Positions 22,942-33,110 of a stretch of DNA of 64,000 bases are shown here, in pieces (position 1 is the stretch's first letter; each line of letters opens with the position of its first letter). The stretch comes from an uncultured Pseudomonadales bacterium (lineage in GTDB: Bacteria; Pseudomonadota; Gammaproteobacteria; Pseudomonadales; Pseudohongiellaceae). A program made the position numbers and the translations under genes. The stretch is from assembly GCA_947259995.1 (NCBI GenBank), contig CAMYOK010000006.1, positions 62,001 through 126,000 of the forward strand. The letters are read 5' to 3'. The notes under the pieces were generated by a model, which was not told the DNA's origin, did not search any database, and saw only the letters and a list, made by a program, of their open reading frames with translations.

Positions 22942-24597
22942 TCAGTTTAATTGATTGACACCCGGGCGTAGCAATAATTGCTGCCCTGGGTGTATCAAGT
23001 CCCCGATATTGATAGAGTTCAACCGCGCCAACTCTTCTGTGCTGATTCCCGCATTGCGCGCGATACGCGCCAAGGTATCTCCAGAGCGCACCTCGTAGAT
23101 GCTCGCTTCCTCATTAGCCACTTCAGACTGAACCCCAGCCAAACTATTTTGAGATTGTAACTGCAATACCTGCCCTGGTTTGATAATGCTATTCGCGTTA
23201 AGGCCATTGAATTGGGCGATGCTGGCGACTGTGAGATTATAGCGATTGGCAATCTTCCAGAGACTGTCACCGGAACGTACCTGATAGCGGGTAGGCGCCT
23301 CGGTTTGCATTTGGGCGATGCTGCCACTGCTGTATTCGGGCGCGTTCGGAATATTGATCGGTGAGTCTGAATTATAGGCGCGCGGGATCAATAAAGACTC
23401 GCCCGCAATGATGCGGCTGCCTGAGATCTCATTGACCTGCTGTAATACCCCAACTTGCGTTCTAAATTGCTGAGCGATCTTGCTGAGTGAGTCGCCACTT
23501 TGCACGATGTAACGATCCCATGTGACATTACTGCCGCCTTGGTGTTCGGCCAGCGCGGTGGTGAAGTGTTCAGCGGCCTCGATCGGGACTAACAGGCTCT
23601 GCGGGCCATCCGGGTGAGTGGCCCATTGCAGGAAGCCTGGGTTTAATTGATAGAGGGTCTCAGAGTCGATGCCGGCGATCGTTGCGGCGAGCGCCAAATC
23701 GAGTTGGTAACCAACCTCAACTCGTTTTACAGCCGGGGCGTTGAGGACATCAGCGAGCTCCATGCCGTAGTGATTGGGTTCGGCCACCAAGCGGCTCAAG
23801 GCGATCAATTTGGGGGCAAAGTCTTCCGTGATCGATGGCAGGTTCAAGGACCAATAATCCACGTCACGATCGCGTTGCTCATTACGACTAATGGCCTTGC
23901 GCACATTGCCAGGGCCCGTGTTATAGGCCGCCAATGAGAGAAGCCAGCTTTCGTCGAACATTTGATTGAGGGTAATTAAATAGTCCAAAGCTGCCGAGGT
24001 CGATGCAATGGGGTCGCGACTGCCGTCATACCACCAGTCTCGTTTAAGCCCAAGGCTTGGGGCTGTGCCTGAGGCAATTTGCCAAAGCCCGACGGAATTG
24101 CCAGGAGAGACGGCATTGGGGTTAAAGGCGCTCTCGACAATGGGCAGCAGGGCAAGCTCTGTAGGCAAGCCGCGGCGCTCGACCTCTTCGACGATCTCGA
24201 AAATAAAAGGCCTTGCACGCTCGGTGACGATTTTAAGGTAATTGGGATTGTTCTTATAGAACTCGAGTTGTTCGTCGATACGGGCGTTGTCATAGTTGTA
24301 AGCGAATTGCAGCCCGGCACCGATGCGCGCCCATATGTCCGTAAAGACTTCGCTCTCGGAGCTAAAGCCGTCGCCAGTCTCTATGGAAACGCGCGCGGGG
24401 GCATCGCGTTGTGACACCGATCGTAAAGGGTGATCTTCAGTATCGAGGTTGCTGTCTGCACTATTGTCAATGCTGCTACAGGCGTTTAAGAAGGCAAGGC
24501 CTGTAATAAGGAGGCAAAGTCGTTTAACCCGAAAGCCACTAATGGCTTCTGATTTGGCGTTAACATGGGGTTTAGATTGGTAATTCGATGGCATCAA
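22942..24597 (-). CDS. mltD: Membrane-bound lytic murein transglycosylase D with LysM repeats
   Basis: 551 residues. A signal peptide with lipobox LNAC (Cys about 41) marks an outer-membrane lipoprotein. The SLT catalytic domain has LLPIVESAFNPNAVSPGNS (catalytic Glu) and VGLWQIASGTA. Three LysM domains follow (about 365-408, 440-483 and 500-545; starts YIVQSGDSL, YQVRSGDSL, YEVRSGDTL), which bind peptidoglycan. It cleaves glycan strands to 1,6-anhydro ends. Divergent context with gloB on the same strand upstream. Confidence 0.96.
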   Translation of the reverse strand: MMPSNYQSKPHVNAKSEAISGFRVKRLCLLITGLAFLNACSSIDNSADSNLDTEDHPLRSVSQRDAPARVSIETGDGFSSESEVFTDIWARIGAGLQFAYNYDNARIDEQLEFYKNNPNYLKIVTERARPFIFEIVEEVERRGLPTELALLPIVESAFNPNAVSPGNSVGLWQIASGTAPSLGLKRDWWYDGSRDPIASTSAALDYLITLNQMFDESWLLSLAAYNTGPGNVRKAISRNEQRDRDVDYWSLNLPSITEDFAPKLIALSRLVAEPNHYGMELADVLNAPAVKRVEVGYQLDLALAATIAGIDSETLYQLNPGFLQWATHPDGPQSLLVPIEAAEHFTTALAEHQGGSNVTWDRYIVQSGDSLSKIAQQFRTQVGVLQQVNEISGSRIIAGESLLIPRAYNSDSPINIPNAPEYSSGSIAQMQTEAPTRYQVRSGDSLWKIANRYNLTVASIAQFNGLNANSIIKPGQVLQLQSQNSLAGVQSEVANEEASIYEVRSGDTLARIARNAGISTEELARLNSINIGDLIHPGQQLLLRPGVNQLN

Positions 24598-24650
24598 TAA
24601 GTTTCTTAATCTAGTGGGCTTAAATAAGTCGTGAACTCAATGGCTTGCTG

Positions 24651-25439
24651 TTAAAAATTGTCTTTCCAAGCACGTAGCTGCGCGAAGGTTGTCGTCGTAT
24701 CTTGTACTTCTACGCCGCAATGCGCCGCAACTGTCTGTGCGATAACTTCCTTATGACAACGTAAAAAGGGATTGGTTCTGTTTTCCCAATCAATCGTTGA
24801 GGGCAAAGTGGGTTTATGTGCCTGCCGCACACGCGTCGATGTGGCCATACGCTCTTGCAGGTCTTGGTTGTCCGGTTCCGCGGCGAGCGCAAAACGTAGG
24901 TTTGCCAGTGTATATTCGTGGGCGCAATATACACGAGTGCTTGCATCGAGGCCGCTTAATTTTTGCAAGGACGCCAACATCATCGGGGCTGTGCCTTCGA
25001 AAATGCGCCCACAACCGGCCGCAAATAGAGTGTCCCCACAAAACAGTATTGGGGGGTGTTGATCGCTAGCGCTAGCGAAGTAAGCGATATGGTCGAGCGT
25101 ATGGCCTGGCACTTCAAGCACAGTAAAATCGACTCCGAGCACAGTGACGGTTTGATCCTGTTTGAGGGTGTGATTAAGGCAGTGAATCTTTGCCGACTGA
25201 GGGCCATAGACCTGCACCGCGGGGAAGGCGGCTTGCAACTGCGCAACGCCGCCGATGTGATCGGCATGGTGATGCGTGATTAAAATGCTCTCTAAGGTCA
25301 GCCCCTGCGCTGTTAACAGGGCTAATACCGGCGTGGCGTCGCCTGGGTCGACGACACATACGCTAGGGTTGTTATCCTGCTGCAACAACCAAATATAATT
25401 ATCATTGAAAGCAGGAATTGGCCTTATCTTTACAGTCAT
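24651..25439 (-). CDS. gloB: Hydroxyacylglutathione hydrolase (glyoxalase II)
   Basis: 262 residues from the ATG at 25439 (MTVKIRPIPAFNDNYIW), which fits the family start; the longer frame to 25484 is less likely. The metallo-beta-lactamase motif THHHADHIGG lies at 55-64, with further metal ligands in PGHTLDHIAY and FCGDTLFAAGCGR. The family C-terminus (NPFLRC) is present. It hydrolyses S-lactoylglutathione in methylglyoxal detoxification. It is divergent from the methyltransferase gene. Confidence 0.96.
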   Translation of the reverse strand: MTVKIRPIPAFNDNYIWLLQQDNNPSVCVVDPGDATPVLALLTAQGLTLESILITHHHADHIGGVAQLQAAFPAVQVYGPQSAKIHCLNHTLKQDQTVTVLGVDFTVLEVPGHTLDHIAYFASASDQHPPILFCGDTLFAAGCGRIFEGTAPMMLASLQKLSGLDASTRVYCAHEYTLANLRFALAAEPDNQDLQERMATSTRVRQAHKPTLPSTIDWENRTNPFLRCHKEVIAQTVAAHCGVEVQDTTTTFAQLRAWKDNF

Positions 25440-25594
25440 AGCATTTGATTTCATTAATAAAAGAAAGCAATGATAGTGCAGCAATTAGGTCTGATAAACT
25501 AGTTTTCTTAACCTGCACGGGTGTGTAAGTGATATCGTCTTGATAAACTTAGACTTTCACCTAGTGGCTCACGGAGTATTCACAAATTAAGCAC

Positions 25595-26407
25595 ATGGGA
25601 TTACTCGACGACTTTAAAAATTTTTGGCGCAAACGCGCACAGGTGCCAACGCCTAATGACTTGCATCTAGAAATGACCCAGTGGCTAGCCTCGCCCTTGG
25701 GGCAGGCATTGTTGGAGTCTGAAGCCGCGCTCTTGGAACCGATTCTTGCGCGCATTTTCGGCTATCATTTCTTGCAGCTTGGCGTCAGTGAGTATTCGAT
25801 GCTGGCGGCTAGCCCTGTTGGGCATAAGCTAGCGTTTGTGCCGCATTACAAAGAAGGGCAGAGCGATGTAGCGGCCAGCAACGAGGCACTGCCATTGCAA
25901 AATGAAAGTGTTGATGCGGTTTTGATTCATCATGCTTTAGACTATACCCCCAATAACCACCGTCTGTTAAGAGAGGCGGCGCGGGTCTTAATGCCCGGCG
26001 GGAAACTCCTGATAGTCGGTTTTAATCCTCTCAGTAGCTGGGGGTTGCGTAAAATGTGCCGCTGGCGCCATGTTACCCCTTGGAATGGCCGCTACACCTC
26101 TTGCTCAAGAGTGCAAGACTGGCTGAAATTGCTGGAATTTACTGTCGACAAGGTAGAGCATGGCGGGTATCTGCTTCCCTTCGCTCACTCTAAGCTCGTA
26201 GAGGCGGCGCCGCGCATCGAAACGTTGGGGCAAAAACTCAGCGCTCCTCTGGGGGCCGTGTACGTGATTGTCGCCTGCAAACAGCTTATGCCTGTGACAC
26301 CTATCATGCCTCGTTGGCCGAAAATGCCGCGCCCAGTGTTGGTACGGCCAGTGGGGGAGAGTGCACGCACACGGCCGCAAGCGGCCAAAGTAAAACTAAA
26401 CTCATAA
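25595..26407 (+). CDS. SAM-dependent methyltransferase, YafS-like
   Basis: 270 residues. A class I methyltransferase core is seen: [45 protein letters not shown] (motif 4 to motif 5 region, about 101-145). The first glycine motif is weak. Its place between gloB and rnhA matches E. coli yafS, a gene of unknown substrate. It is probably cytoplasmic and co-transcribed with rnhA and dnaQ. Confidence 0.8.
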   Translation: MGLLDDFKNFWRKRAQVPTPNDLHLEMTQWLASPLGQALLESEAALLEPILARIFGYHFLQLGVSEYSMLAASPVGHKLAFVPHYKEGQSDVAASNEALPLQNESVDAVLIHHALDYTPNNHRLLREAARVLMPGGKLLIVGFNPLSSWGLRKMCRWRHVTPWNGRYTSCSRVQDWLKLLEFTVDKVEHGGYLLPFAHSKLVEAAPRIETLGQKLSAPLGAVYVIVACKQLMPVTPIMPRWPKMPRPVLVRPVGESARTRPQAAKVKLNS

Positions 26408-26441
26408 GCAGGTAACACAACGCTCAAAGGAATCAATCAGT

Positions 26442-26882
26442 TTGTCAAACACAGTTAAGATGTACACCGATGGCGCTTGCCGTGGCAACCCAGGCAAGGG
26501 CGGTTGGGGCGCGTTATTGCGTTACAATGGCGCGGAGAAAACCTTTCATGGTGGCGAGGGCCACACCACAAATAACCGCATGGAATTGATGGCCGTCATT
26601 CAAGGCTTCCAAGCGCTCACTAAACCGGGTTGCGATGTCATCGTCTACAGCGATTCAAAGTATGTTCTCAATGGCATCAGCGAATGGATGCCTAACTGGA
26701 AGAAACGTGGCTGGAAGACAGCGGCTAAAAAACCTGTTCTTAATGTCGATTTATGGCAGGCTTTAGATGCCTTGGTGCAAAAGCACAATGTGCAGTGGGA
26801 ATGGGTGAAAGGGCACAGTGGGCACCCCGAGAATGAACTGGCCGATGCACTGGCCAACCTTGGCATCGACGAACTTACTTAA
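26442..26882 (+). CDS. rnhA: Ribonuclease HI
   Basis: 146 residues from a TTG start preceded by AAAGGA; an internal ATG at 26460 is the alternative. The four metal-binding acids are Asp10 ([11 protein letters not shown]), Glu48 (TNNRMELM), Asp71 (YSDSKYV) and Asp135 (NELADALAN). It removes RNA from RNA:DNA hybrids. It lies 21 bp before dnaQ in tandem, unlike the divergent E. coli arrangement. Confidence 0.97.
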   Translation: MSNTVKMYTDGACRGNPGKGGWGALLRYNGAEKTFHGGEGHTTNNRMELMAVIQGFQALTKPGCDVIVYSDSKYVLNGISEWMPNWKKRGWKTAAKKPVLNVDLWQALDALVQKHNVQWEWVKGHSGHPENELADALANLGIDELT

Positions 26883-26903
26883 TCCTGATCCGATAGAGAT
26901 TTT

Positions 26904-27623
26904 ATGCGACAAATTGTACTGGATACCGAAACGACGGGCCTTGACCCATCACAAGGACACCGAGTCATCGAGATTGGCTGTGTCGAAATCGAAAATCGCC
27001 GCCTCACTGGACGTCATTTTCACTGTTATTTGAACCCTGACCGAGAAATCGATGACGGCGCGGTGCAAGTCCACGGCATCACTTCCGCGTTTCTTGCCGA
27101 CAAACCCCGTTTTAAACAAGTTGTACACGATTTTGTCGAATTTGTGCGCGGCGCAGAACTGGTCATCCACAATGCGCCTTTCGATGTAGGGTTTCTGAAC
27201 CATGAGCTAAACTTGCTCGCAGATGGGCACTGCTCTGTAGAGGAGATTTGCGGCATTATCGATACCCTCGTCATGGCCCGTAAGAAGCATCCTGGGCAAC
27301 GTAATAGCCTGGATGCGCTATGCAAGCGTTATGAGGTCGATAACTCTCAGCGCGAGCTGCACGGCGCTCTATTGGATGCTGAGATACTGGCCGATGTCTA
27401 TTTGTTGATGACTGGTGGGCAGACCACGCTGCAACTGGCAAGTGAAGAGGCGAGCGAGGAGAGCCGAGAAGGCCAGTCGCGCACTCGCGATCTATCGCGC
27501 GGCCCATTAGTCGTGGTTGCCCCGACAGAGCAGGAGTTGCAAGCACATGAGCAATTTCTCGCAAAGATCAATAAGCAAAGTAACGATCAATGCGTATGGA
27601 CCCGTGAAAAGGCGGCAAACTAG
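26904..27623 (+). CDS. dnaQ: DNA polymerase III epsilon subunit (proofreading exonuclease)
   Basis: 239 residues. The DEDDh motifs are visible: LDTETTGLDP (ExoI), HNAPFDVGFLNHEL (ExoII) and ALLDAEILADVYLLM (ExoIII) before a GGQTTLQLA stretch. QTTLQL corresponds to the clamp-binding motif of E. coli epsilon. The C-terminal tail binds the alpha subunit. It is followed 3 bp later by nudC. Confidence 0.97.
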   Translation: MRQIVLDTETTGLDPSQGHRVIEIGCVEIENRRLTGRHFHCYLNPDREIDDGAVQVHGITSAFLADKPRFKQVVHDFVEFVRGAELVIHNAPFDVGFLNHELNLLADGHCSVEEICGIIDTLVMARKKHPGQRNSLDALCKRYEVDNSQRELHGALLDAEILADVYLLMTGGQTTLQLASEEASEESREGQSRTRDLSRGPLVVVAPTEQELQAHEQFLAKINKQSNDQCVWTREKAAN

Positions 27624-27626
27624 GCC

Positions 27627-28442
27627 ATGAATACCCCGAATACCTATTTCTATCATGCCGGCGAAATGCGCGGTGATGAGCAGGTAATCTTGTTTCATAA
27701 GGGCGAGGTGCTGCTGCGTGATAATGCCTTTCTTTGGCCAAGTAGTGTCTTAGAAGAGCTGCATAAGGACTGGTATCCGCTTTTACTTGTCGGAGTGTTC
27801 GCCGAGCGCCGCGTGGTCGCATTAAACCTTCCCGCCGATTGGACTCAGGATGATTTCGAGGTCGCTAGGGCTAGCCCACGGCAATTACTCTTTGAGCGCA
27901 ACCTAGAAGACTTCACGGCAGTAGGCCGAGCTAATCAGCTTATCAATTGGTTTGATCATCACCGTTTTTGCGGAAAATGCGGGTCGCCAACGACGCCGCA
28001 TGGAAACGACCGAGCCCTAGTGTGTACCGTTTGTGATGGACATTTCTATCCGCGCATTAATCCCTGTGTCATCGTTCTAGTCACCAAAGGAGATGAGTTT
28101 CTCCTAGCCCTGCATAAGAAGGGCCGCGGTGCCTACTACTCCTGCCTTGCTGGGTTTATGGAAGTAGGAGAGACGCCTGAGGAAACTGTACACCGTGAAG
28201 TACTAGAAGAAGTTGGGCTAGATGTCGGCAATATTCGTTATGTTAAGAGCCAATCGTGGCCATTTCCCTCGCAATTAATGCTAGGGTTCTTTGCCGATTA
28301 TCAAGGCGGTGAGATCGAGGTCGATGGCGTCGAAATTGAAAAAGCACGCTGGTATAAGGCGGAGGACCTCCCGCAAATACCCTCAGCTGGGATCAGTGTT
28401 GCGGGGCAGCTCATTGAGTTATTCTTGCAAGGCAAACAATAG
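27627..28442 (+). CDS. nudC: NAD+ diphosphatase / NADH pyrophosphatase (Nudix)
   Basis: 271 residues. A C4 zinc ribbon (CGKCG...CTVCDGHFYPR, about 117-140) precedes the Nudix box GFMEVGETPEETVHREVLEE (about 176-195). The SQPWPFPxS-type motif reads SQSWPFPSQLM, the marker of the NudC subgroup that cleaves NADH and removes NAD caps from RNA. It is likely in one operon with dnaQ. Confidence 0.94.
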   Translation: MNTPNTYFYHAGEMRGDEQVILFHKGEVLLRDNAFLWPSSVLEELHKDWYPLLLVGVFAERRVVALNLPADWTQDDFEVARASPRQLLFERNLEDFTAVGRANQLINWFDHHRFCGKCGSPTTPHGNDRALVCTVCDGHFYPRINPCVIVLVTKGDEFLLALHKKGRGAYYSCLAGFMEVGETPEETVHREVLEEVGLDVGNIRYVKSQSWPFPSQLMLGFFADYQGGEIEVDGVEIEKARWYKAEDLPQIPSAGISVAGQLIELFLQGKQ

Positions 28443-28475
28443 ACAGAATTAAGCGTTAATCAAAGGAGAGCGTGC

Positions 28476-29558
28476 TTGGAGTACCTTATAGAATACGGTT
28501 TGTTTTTGGCGAAAGTGGCCACATTGGTGGTTGCATTCATTATGGTCGTTAGTGCTTTGGTCTCGGCCGGGTCGCGTGGCAAACGTGGGGGCAACGCCAA
28601 CAAAGGCGATATCAGTATCGTGCGTTTAAACGACGAACTCGATGATATGCGCGAAACGATGAAAAAGACGATTCTCGACAAGGCCGATTATAAGATCGAG
28701 CAGAAAATAGAGAAAAAACGTCAAAAACAAGAAGATAAAGACAGTAAGAAGAAAGCGAAGGCGCGTCTTGCGCCCACTAACGAAGCTGAAGATGAGTTGA
28801 AGAAACGGGTTTATGTGCTTGATTTTGATGGTGATATTGAGGCAAGTGCAGTAGAGTCTTTGCGTGAAGAGATAACCGCCGTGTTGTCGATGGCGACGAG
28901 CAACGATGAAGTGCTGCTGCGATTAGAAAGCCCTGGCGGCATGGTCCATGCCTACGGTCTCGCATCTTCGCAATTGCTGCGCATCCGCAATCAGAAAATC
29001 CCCCTGACGATCTGCGTCGACAAAGTGGCTGCCAGCGGTGGCTATATGATGGCTTGCCTAGCCAGTAAGTTGATTGCAGCCCCTTTTGCGATGATCGGCT
29101 CGATCGGCGTACTCGTGCAATTGCCTAACTTCCATCGCCTGTTGCAAAAACATGAAGTGGATTACGAGACCATTAGTGCCGGTGAGTTTAAAACCACGCT
29201 CAGCACTTTTGGGGAAATCACGCAGAAAGGGCGCGACAAAGTTAAAGAAGATGTTGAGGAGATGCACACGCTGTTTAAAACTTGGGTGAAGGATCATCGC
29301 CCAGCGGTACAGATCGATTCCATCGCAACTGGAGAGACTTGGGTCGGGGTGCAGGCCTTAGAGCGCAATATGATTGATGCGGTAATGACCAGCGATGAGT
29401 GTATTGTGCAAGCCTGTGAAAATGCTGATGTCTATTCCGTCAGTTATGATATTCGTCGCTCGCTAGGGGACAAGCTCGGTGCAGCCATTCATAAGAGTGT
29501 CGATAGCACAGTGATGGCCTGGTGGAAGCGCATTCGTGAGAACGGCTTTTATTCCTAA
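28476..29558 (+). CDS. sohB: Inner-membrane S49 peptidase SohB
   Basis: 360 residues from a TTG start with a strong AAAGGAG site 8 bp upstream. An N-terminal membrane segment (about 8-30) and a Lys-rich coiled linker (about 70-100) precede the S49 domain, with VAASGGYMMACLA (catalytic Ser region) and IGSIGVLVQ. SohB is a presumed periplasmic signal-peptide-peptidase-like serine protease. It is followed by the reductase gene after 8 bp. Confidence 0.94.
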   Translation: MEYLIEYGLFLAKVATLVVAFIMVVSALVSAGSRGKRGGNANKGDISIVRLNDELDDMRETMKKTILDKADYKIEQKIEKKRQKQEDKDSKKKAKARLAPTNEAEDELKKRVYVLDFDGDIEASAVESLREEITAVLSMATSNDEVLLRLESPGGMVHAYGLASSQLLRIRNQKIPLTICVDKVAASGGYMMACLASKLIAAPFAMIGSIGVLVQLPNFHRLLQKHEVDYETISAGEFKTTLSTFGEITQKGRDKVKEDVEEMHTLFKTWVKDHRPAVQIDSIATGETWVGVQALERNMIDAVMTSDECIVQACENADVYSVSYDIRRSLGDKLGAAIHKSVDSTVMAWWKRIRENGFYS

Positions 29559-29566
29559 GGATTTTT

Positions 29567-30583
29567 ATGACTGCAATACCGAAGCACTTTAAGGCGCTAC
29601 GAGTCGAAGAGGCTCAAGATGGCGAGGCACTGAGCTATAGCAGCGCGGTGGTCGAGCGCAGCCTGAATGAATTGCCCGCCAATGATGTGCTTATCCAAGT
29701 GCATTATTCGTCGGTTAATTACAAAGATGCCTTGTCAGCCTCTGGTAATAAAGGCGTTACACGCCAGTATCCTCACACCCCTGGTATCGATGCCGCCGGG
29801 GTAGTCGTGCGCTCACAAGATAGCAGTATTGCCATCGGTCAGTCGGTGATCGTTACGGGGTATGACCTAGGGATGAACACCTCTGGAGGTTTTGCCCAAT
29901 TCATTGCCGTGCCTGCGCAGTGGGTCGTGCCATTGCCCGAAGGTTTGAGCCTGTTTGAGTCCATGGTCTTAGGCACTGCTGGGCTTACTGCCGCACTATG
30001 CGTCGAGAAGCTGTTGAATAACGGCCTGACGCCTGAGCAAGGCGAAGTGCTAGTGACAGGGGCCAGTGGTGGCGTGGGGTCGATTGCGGTTGCCCTATTG
30101 TCCAAGCTAGGGTTTAGTGTCACAGCCTGTTCTGGCAAAGCCGACAGTCAGCCCATGCTGAAGAGCTTGGGCGCGCAGGCCATCATCACGCGCGAAGAAT
30201 TACTCGGGCAAGGAAATCGTCCCCTACTTAAAGAGCGATGGGCAGGGGCTGTGGATGTGGTCGGTGGAGAGATGTTGTGGAATGTCATGAAATCCCTGCG
30301 CTACGGGGGTAGTGTGGCCTGTTGTGGCCTTGTCGGTTCTCCTAAAATAGAGGCGACAGTGTTCCCATTTATCCTGCGTTCTGTGAATCTATTGGGGGTG
30401 GACTCGGTCATGGTACCGCTAGCCCATAAAACCGCCCTTTGGACGCAATTGGCATCGCACTGGCACTTAGAGCACTTGGCTGATTTGGCCAAGATTATTA
30501 CGCTAGATGAGCTACAGGCCGGTATTGATAGCCTATTACAGGGGCAGGGCAAGGGGCGTTTGGTCTTGGAGCTAGGGCGCTAA
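29567..30583 (+). CDS. YhdH/AcuI-type acrylyl-CoA reductase (MDR family)
   Basis: 338 residues. A medium-chain reductase with a GroES-like front (VNYKDALSASGNKGVTRQYPHTPGIDAAG) and a Rossmann part VTGASGGVGSIAVALL (about 164-179). The sequence closely follows the YhdH/AcuI family, NADPH-dependent acrylyl-CoA reductases that protect against acrylyl-CoA, for example in DMSP use. No DMSP genes are seen nearby. Convergent with the DUF934 gene. Confidence 0.9.
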   Translation: MTAIPKHFKALRVEEAQDGEALSYSSAVVERSLNELPANDVLIQVHYSSVNYKDALSASGNKGVTRQYPHTPGIDAAGVVVRSQDSSIAIGQSVIVTGYDLGMNTSGGFAQFIAVPAQWVVPLPEGLSLFESMVLGTAGLTAALCVEKLLNNGLTPEQGEVLVTGASGGVGSIAVALLSKLGFSVTACSGKADSQPMLKSLGAQAIITREELLGQGNRPLLKERWAGAVDVVGGEMLWNVMKSLRYGGSVACCGLVGSPKIEATVFPFILRSVNLLGVDSVMVPLAHKTALWTQLASHWHLEHLADLAKIITLDELQAGIDSLLQGQGKGRLVLELGR

Positions 30584-30599
30584 GGCGCCCTGAACCCAG

Positions 30600-31106
30600 T
30601 TAAGAGGCTCTGCGTCGGAACAGCGGCAGAGGTTTATCAACGCTAGCTTGGTAACCGTCGGCGAAATCGTCGAAGGCTTGCAGAGCCACTTCTATATTTT
30701 GGTCATCACGCAGGGCGAATGCATCGAATCCACAACGGGCCATGTAATAGAGTTGGTCGCGCAAAACATCCCCAATAGCACGAACTTCGCCTTTATAAGC
30801 TAAATTATTGCGTAATTCGCGCGCCGAAGAATACGCTCTGCCGTCAGCAAAGGTAGGGAAATGCAGGGCTATGAGTTCAAAGCCATGTAGGTCATCGCCT
30901 AACTCGCTGGGCAACTCATGGCTCTTGAGCCAGACCGCACAGCGACCGGAACGCTGTTGCAGGGCCGTTTTATGTTCCTGCCAAGCTTGTAAAGGCACAA
31001 TGATCGCTTGCTCATTGAACTGGGCGATCTCTTCTAGGTTGGCAACTTCCTGGATTAGTGTCCACGGGTCTTGTGCCAAGGCTCTGTTCTTAATTAGTTT
31101 TGGCAT
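30600..31106 (-). CDS. DUF934 family protein, sulfite-reduction associated
   Basis: 168 residues from the ATG at 31106 with AGGAAG upstream; it overlaps the end of the sulfite reductase gene by 17 bp. The features LPSELGDDL, FPTFADGRAYSSARELR and RAIGDVLRDQLYYMARCGFDAF are diagnostic of DUF934, which is regularly linked to cysI/cysH. Its biochemical role is not settled. Coupled expression with the reductase is evident. Confidence 0.92.
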   Translation of the reverse strand: MPKLIKNRALAQDPWTLIQEVANLEEIAQFNEQAIIVPLQAWQEHKTALQQRSGRCAVWLKSHELPSELGDDLHGFELIALHFPTFADGRAYSSARELRNNLAYKGEVRAIGDVLRDQLYYMARCGFDAFALRDDQNIEVALQAFDDFADGYQASVDKPLPLFRRRAS

Positions 31107-32748
31107 AGACTTCTTCCTTAAACGGCGCGATTCCGATGCGATTAAACGTTTCAATGAAGCGTTCGCCTTTTAAGCGTTGACGCATATACACCGTAATGAT
31201 TTTCTGGATCACAGTAGGGACTTCTTCTTGCGAAAAAGATGGCCCGACGATTTGCCCAAGTGCCGTGTCGTTGTCGGCTGAGCCGCCCAATGAGACCTGA
31301 TAAAACTCAGACCCCTTCTTGTCGACGCCCAAAATGCCGATATTGCCCACATGGTGGTGCCCACAGGCATTCATGCAGCCAGAAATATTCAAGCTCAACT
31401 CACCAATTTCGCGTTGCAAAACAGGGTCGTCAAATTGCCGCTGGATGGACTCCGCAATGGGAATCGACTTGGCATTGGCAAGGGCGCAGAAATCGCCGCC
31501 CGGGCAGCAAATGATGTCAGAGATTAGGCCGAGATTGGCCGTGCCTAACTCTTTGCTCTTCAATGCTTGCCACAGCTCATAGAGAGCATCCTGTTCCACA
31601 TCGGCGAGGATGACATTCTGCTCGTGGCTCACACGGATCTCGCCGAAGCTGTATTGATCGGCGAGGGCTGCAATGAAGTTTAGTTGCTCAGTGGTCACAT
31701 CGCCTGGTGCGACACCTGTCTTTTTCAAGCAAAGCGTGACAATGGCATAACCGGGTTTCTTGTGCGCATCGACGTTTTGCTGATACCAGCTAGTGAACAA
31801 GACGTCGCGCGCTAGCGCTTCCTGCAAGGCCGCACTGTGCTCTGCTAAGGCTTTGTAGTCAGGGTCGTGGAAGAAGCTCTTGCAACGAGCAATCTCCTCT
31901 TCCGTTAATAGCAGCGGTCCGCCCTTTATGGCTTGCCACTCTTTTTCGACTTTATCGCGGAAGGCCTCGACGCCCGTCTCTTTAACTAAGATTTTAATAC
32001 GTGCTTTGTACTTGTTATCACGACGGCCTTCGCGGTTATACACACGCAAGATGGCGTCTAAATAAGTCAGTAGCTCTTCTTTGGGCAAAAACGCGCGAAT
32101 CTCTTTGCCGATGACAGGAGTACGACCAAGCCCGCCGCCGACCAGCACGCGAAACCCTAACTCTCCGGCCTCATTGCGGACGATAAATAAGCCAATATCA
32201 TGCACCTGAGTCGCTGCCTGATCGTCTGCTGTGCCGCAGACGGCGATCTTAAACTTGCGCGGGAGATAGGCGAACTCTGGGTGGAACGTCGACCACTGAC
32301 GGATAATTTCACAGTAAGGGCGGCTATCTTCTATCTCGTTCTTGGCACTGCCGGCAAATTGATCAGTCGTAGTGTTGCGTATGCAATTGCCGCTAGTTTG
32401 GATCGAATGCATTTCAACTTCGGCTAGATGCGCCAAAATATCAGGGACATCGGTCAAGGCAGGCCAGTTAAATTGAATGTTTTGACGCGTTGTAAAATGC
32501 CCATAGCCTTTATCGTAGTGATCAGCGATATAGGCCAGCTTGCGTAATTGCGTGCTTGAAAGCATGCCATAAGGCACGGCAATTCTTAGCATCGGTGCCA
32601 TACGCTGAATGTACAGACCATTTTGCAAGCGCAACGGCAAAAACTCATTGTCAGCCAATTCGCCTTTTAAAAATCGAGCGGTCTGGTCGCGAAATTGTGC
32701 GACGCGATCCTCGAGCATTTTGTGGTCGTAATTATCGTATCGATACAT
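31090..32748 (-). CDS. cysI: Assimilatory nitrite/sulfite reductase (siroheme, 4Fe-4S)
   Basis: 552 residues. Two ferredoxin-like half domains (start PMLRIAVPYGMLSSTQL) are present. The siroheme/4Fe-4S ligands are CPGGDFC (about 418) and SGCMNACGHHHVG (about 457). The T-S-G-N-C-x-R-N substrate segment reads TSGNCIRNTTTDQ. Coupling to DUF934 favours sulfite over nitrite as substrate. It reduces sulfite to sulfide for cysteine and for the metH/nfuA chemistry encoded nearby. It has its own upstream region shared with a small membrane gene. Confidence 0.92.
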   Translation of the reverse strand: MYRYDNYDHKMLEDRVAQFRDQTARFLKGELADNEFLPLRLQNGLYIQRMAPMLRIAVPYGMLSSTQLRKLAYIADHYDKGYGHFTTRQNIQFNWPALTDVPDILAHLAEVEMHSIQTSGNCIRNTTTDQFAGSAKNEIEDSRPYCEIIRQWSTFHPEFAYLPRKFKIAVCGTADDQAATQVHDIGLFIVRNEAGELGFRVLVGGGLGRTPVIGKEIRAFLPKEELLTYLDAILRVYNREGRRDNKYKARIKILVKETGVEAFRDKVEKEWQAIKGGPLLLTEEEIARCKSFFHDPDYKALAEHSAALQEALARDVLFTSWYQQNVDAHKKPGYAIVTLCLKKTGVAPGDVTTEQLNFIAALADQYSFGEIRVSHEQNVILADVEQDALYELWQALKSKELGTANLGLISDIICCPGGDFCALANAKSIPIAESIQRQFDDPVLQREIGELSLNISGCMNACGHHHVGNIGILGVDKKGSEFYQVSLGGSADNDTALGQIVGPSFSQEEVPTVIQKIITVYMRQRLKGERFIETFNRIGIAPFKEEVYAKTN

Positions 32749-32954
32749 GGGTATAATCTTATTCCAAAAAGTTCTAAGGAGCGGTGGAAATTGGGGCAGT
32801 ATTGTATATCAATGCTAGCGAACTACGCTAGTCTCATGCATTGTTCGACACCTTGTTGTCAGTTTGCGTAGCGTTGATGCATGTTTCACTTGATTCTGGA
32901 GAGCGAGGCTATAAAATGCCGGTTGTTTTCAGTCAACACTAATGGAATATCACT

Positions 32955-33092
32955 ATGAGTCATCACGACGTGTCAGAACCAGTTCAATACAATGAAGAAG
33001 TCGCCGAAGCTAATAGCCGTGCAGATATGCTGGCGTTGGTGTCTCTTGTGGCAATTGTTGTTGTCATGGCGGTATTTTACGTAAGCCGTTAA
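32955..33092 (+). CDS. 45-residue single-pass membrane protein, unknown
   Basis: ATG at 32955 to TAA at 33092. An acidic N-terminal half (MSHHDVSEPVQYNEEVAEAN) is followed by one hydrophobic segment (LALVSLVAIVVVMAVFY) and a short basic end. A TATAAA box lies about 40 bp upstream and a strong terminator follows 18 bp after the stop, so it looks like a self-contained transcript. It is too short for family recognition and lies divergent from the sulfite reductase gene. Confidence 0.6.
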   Translation: MSHHDVSEPVQYNEEVAEANSRADMLALVSLVAIVVVMAVFYVSR

Positions 33093-33110
33093 TCGGGCGG
33101 TCTTGCAATG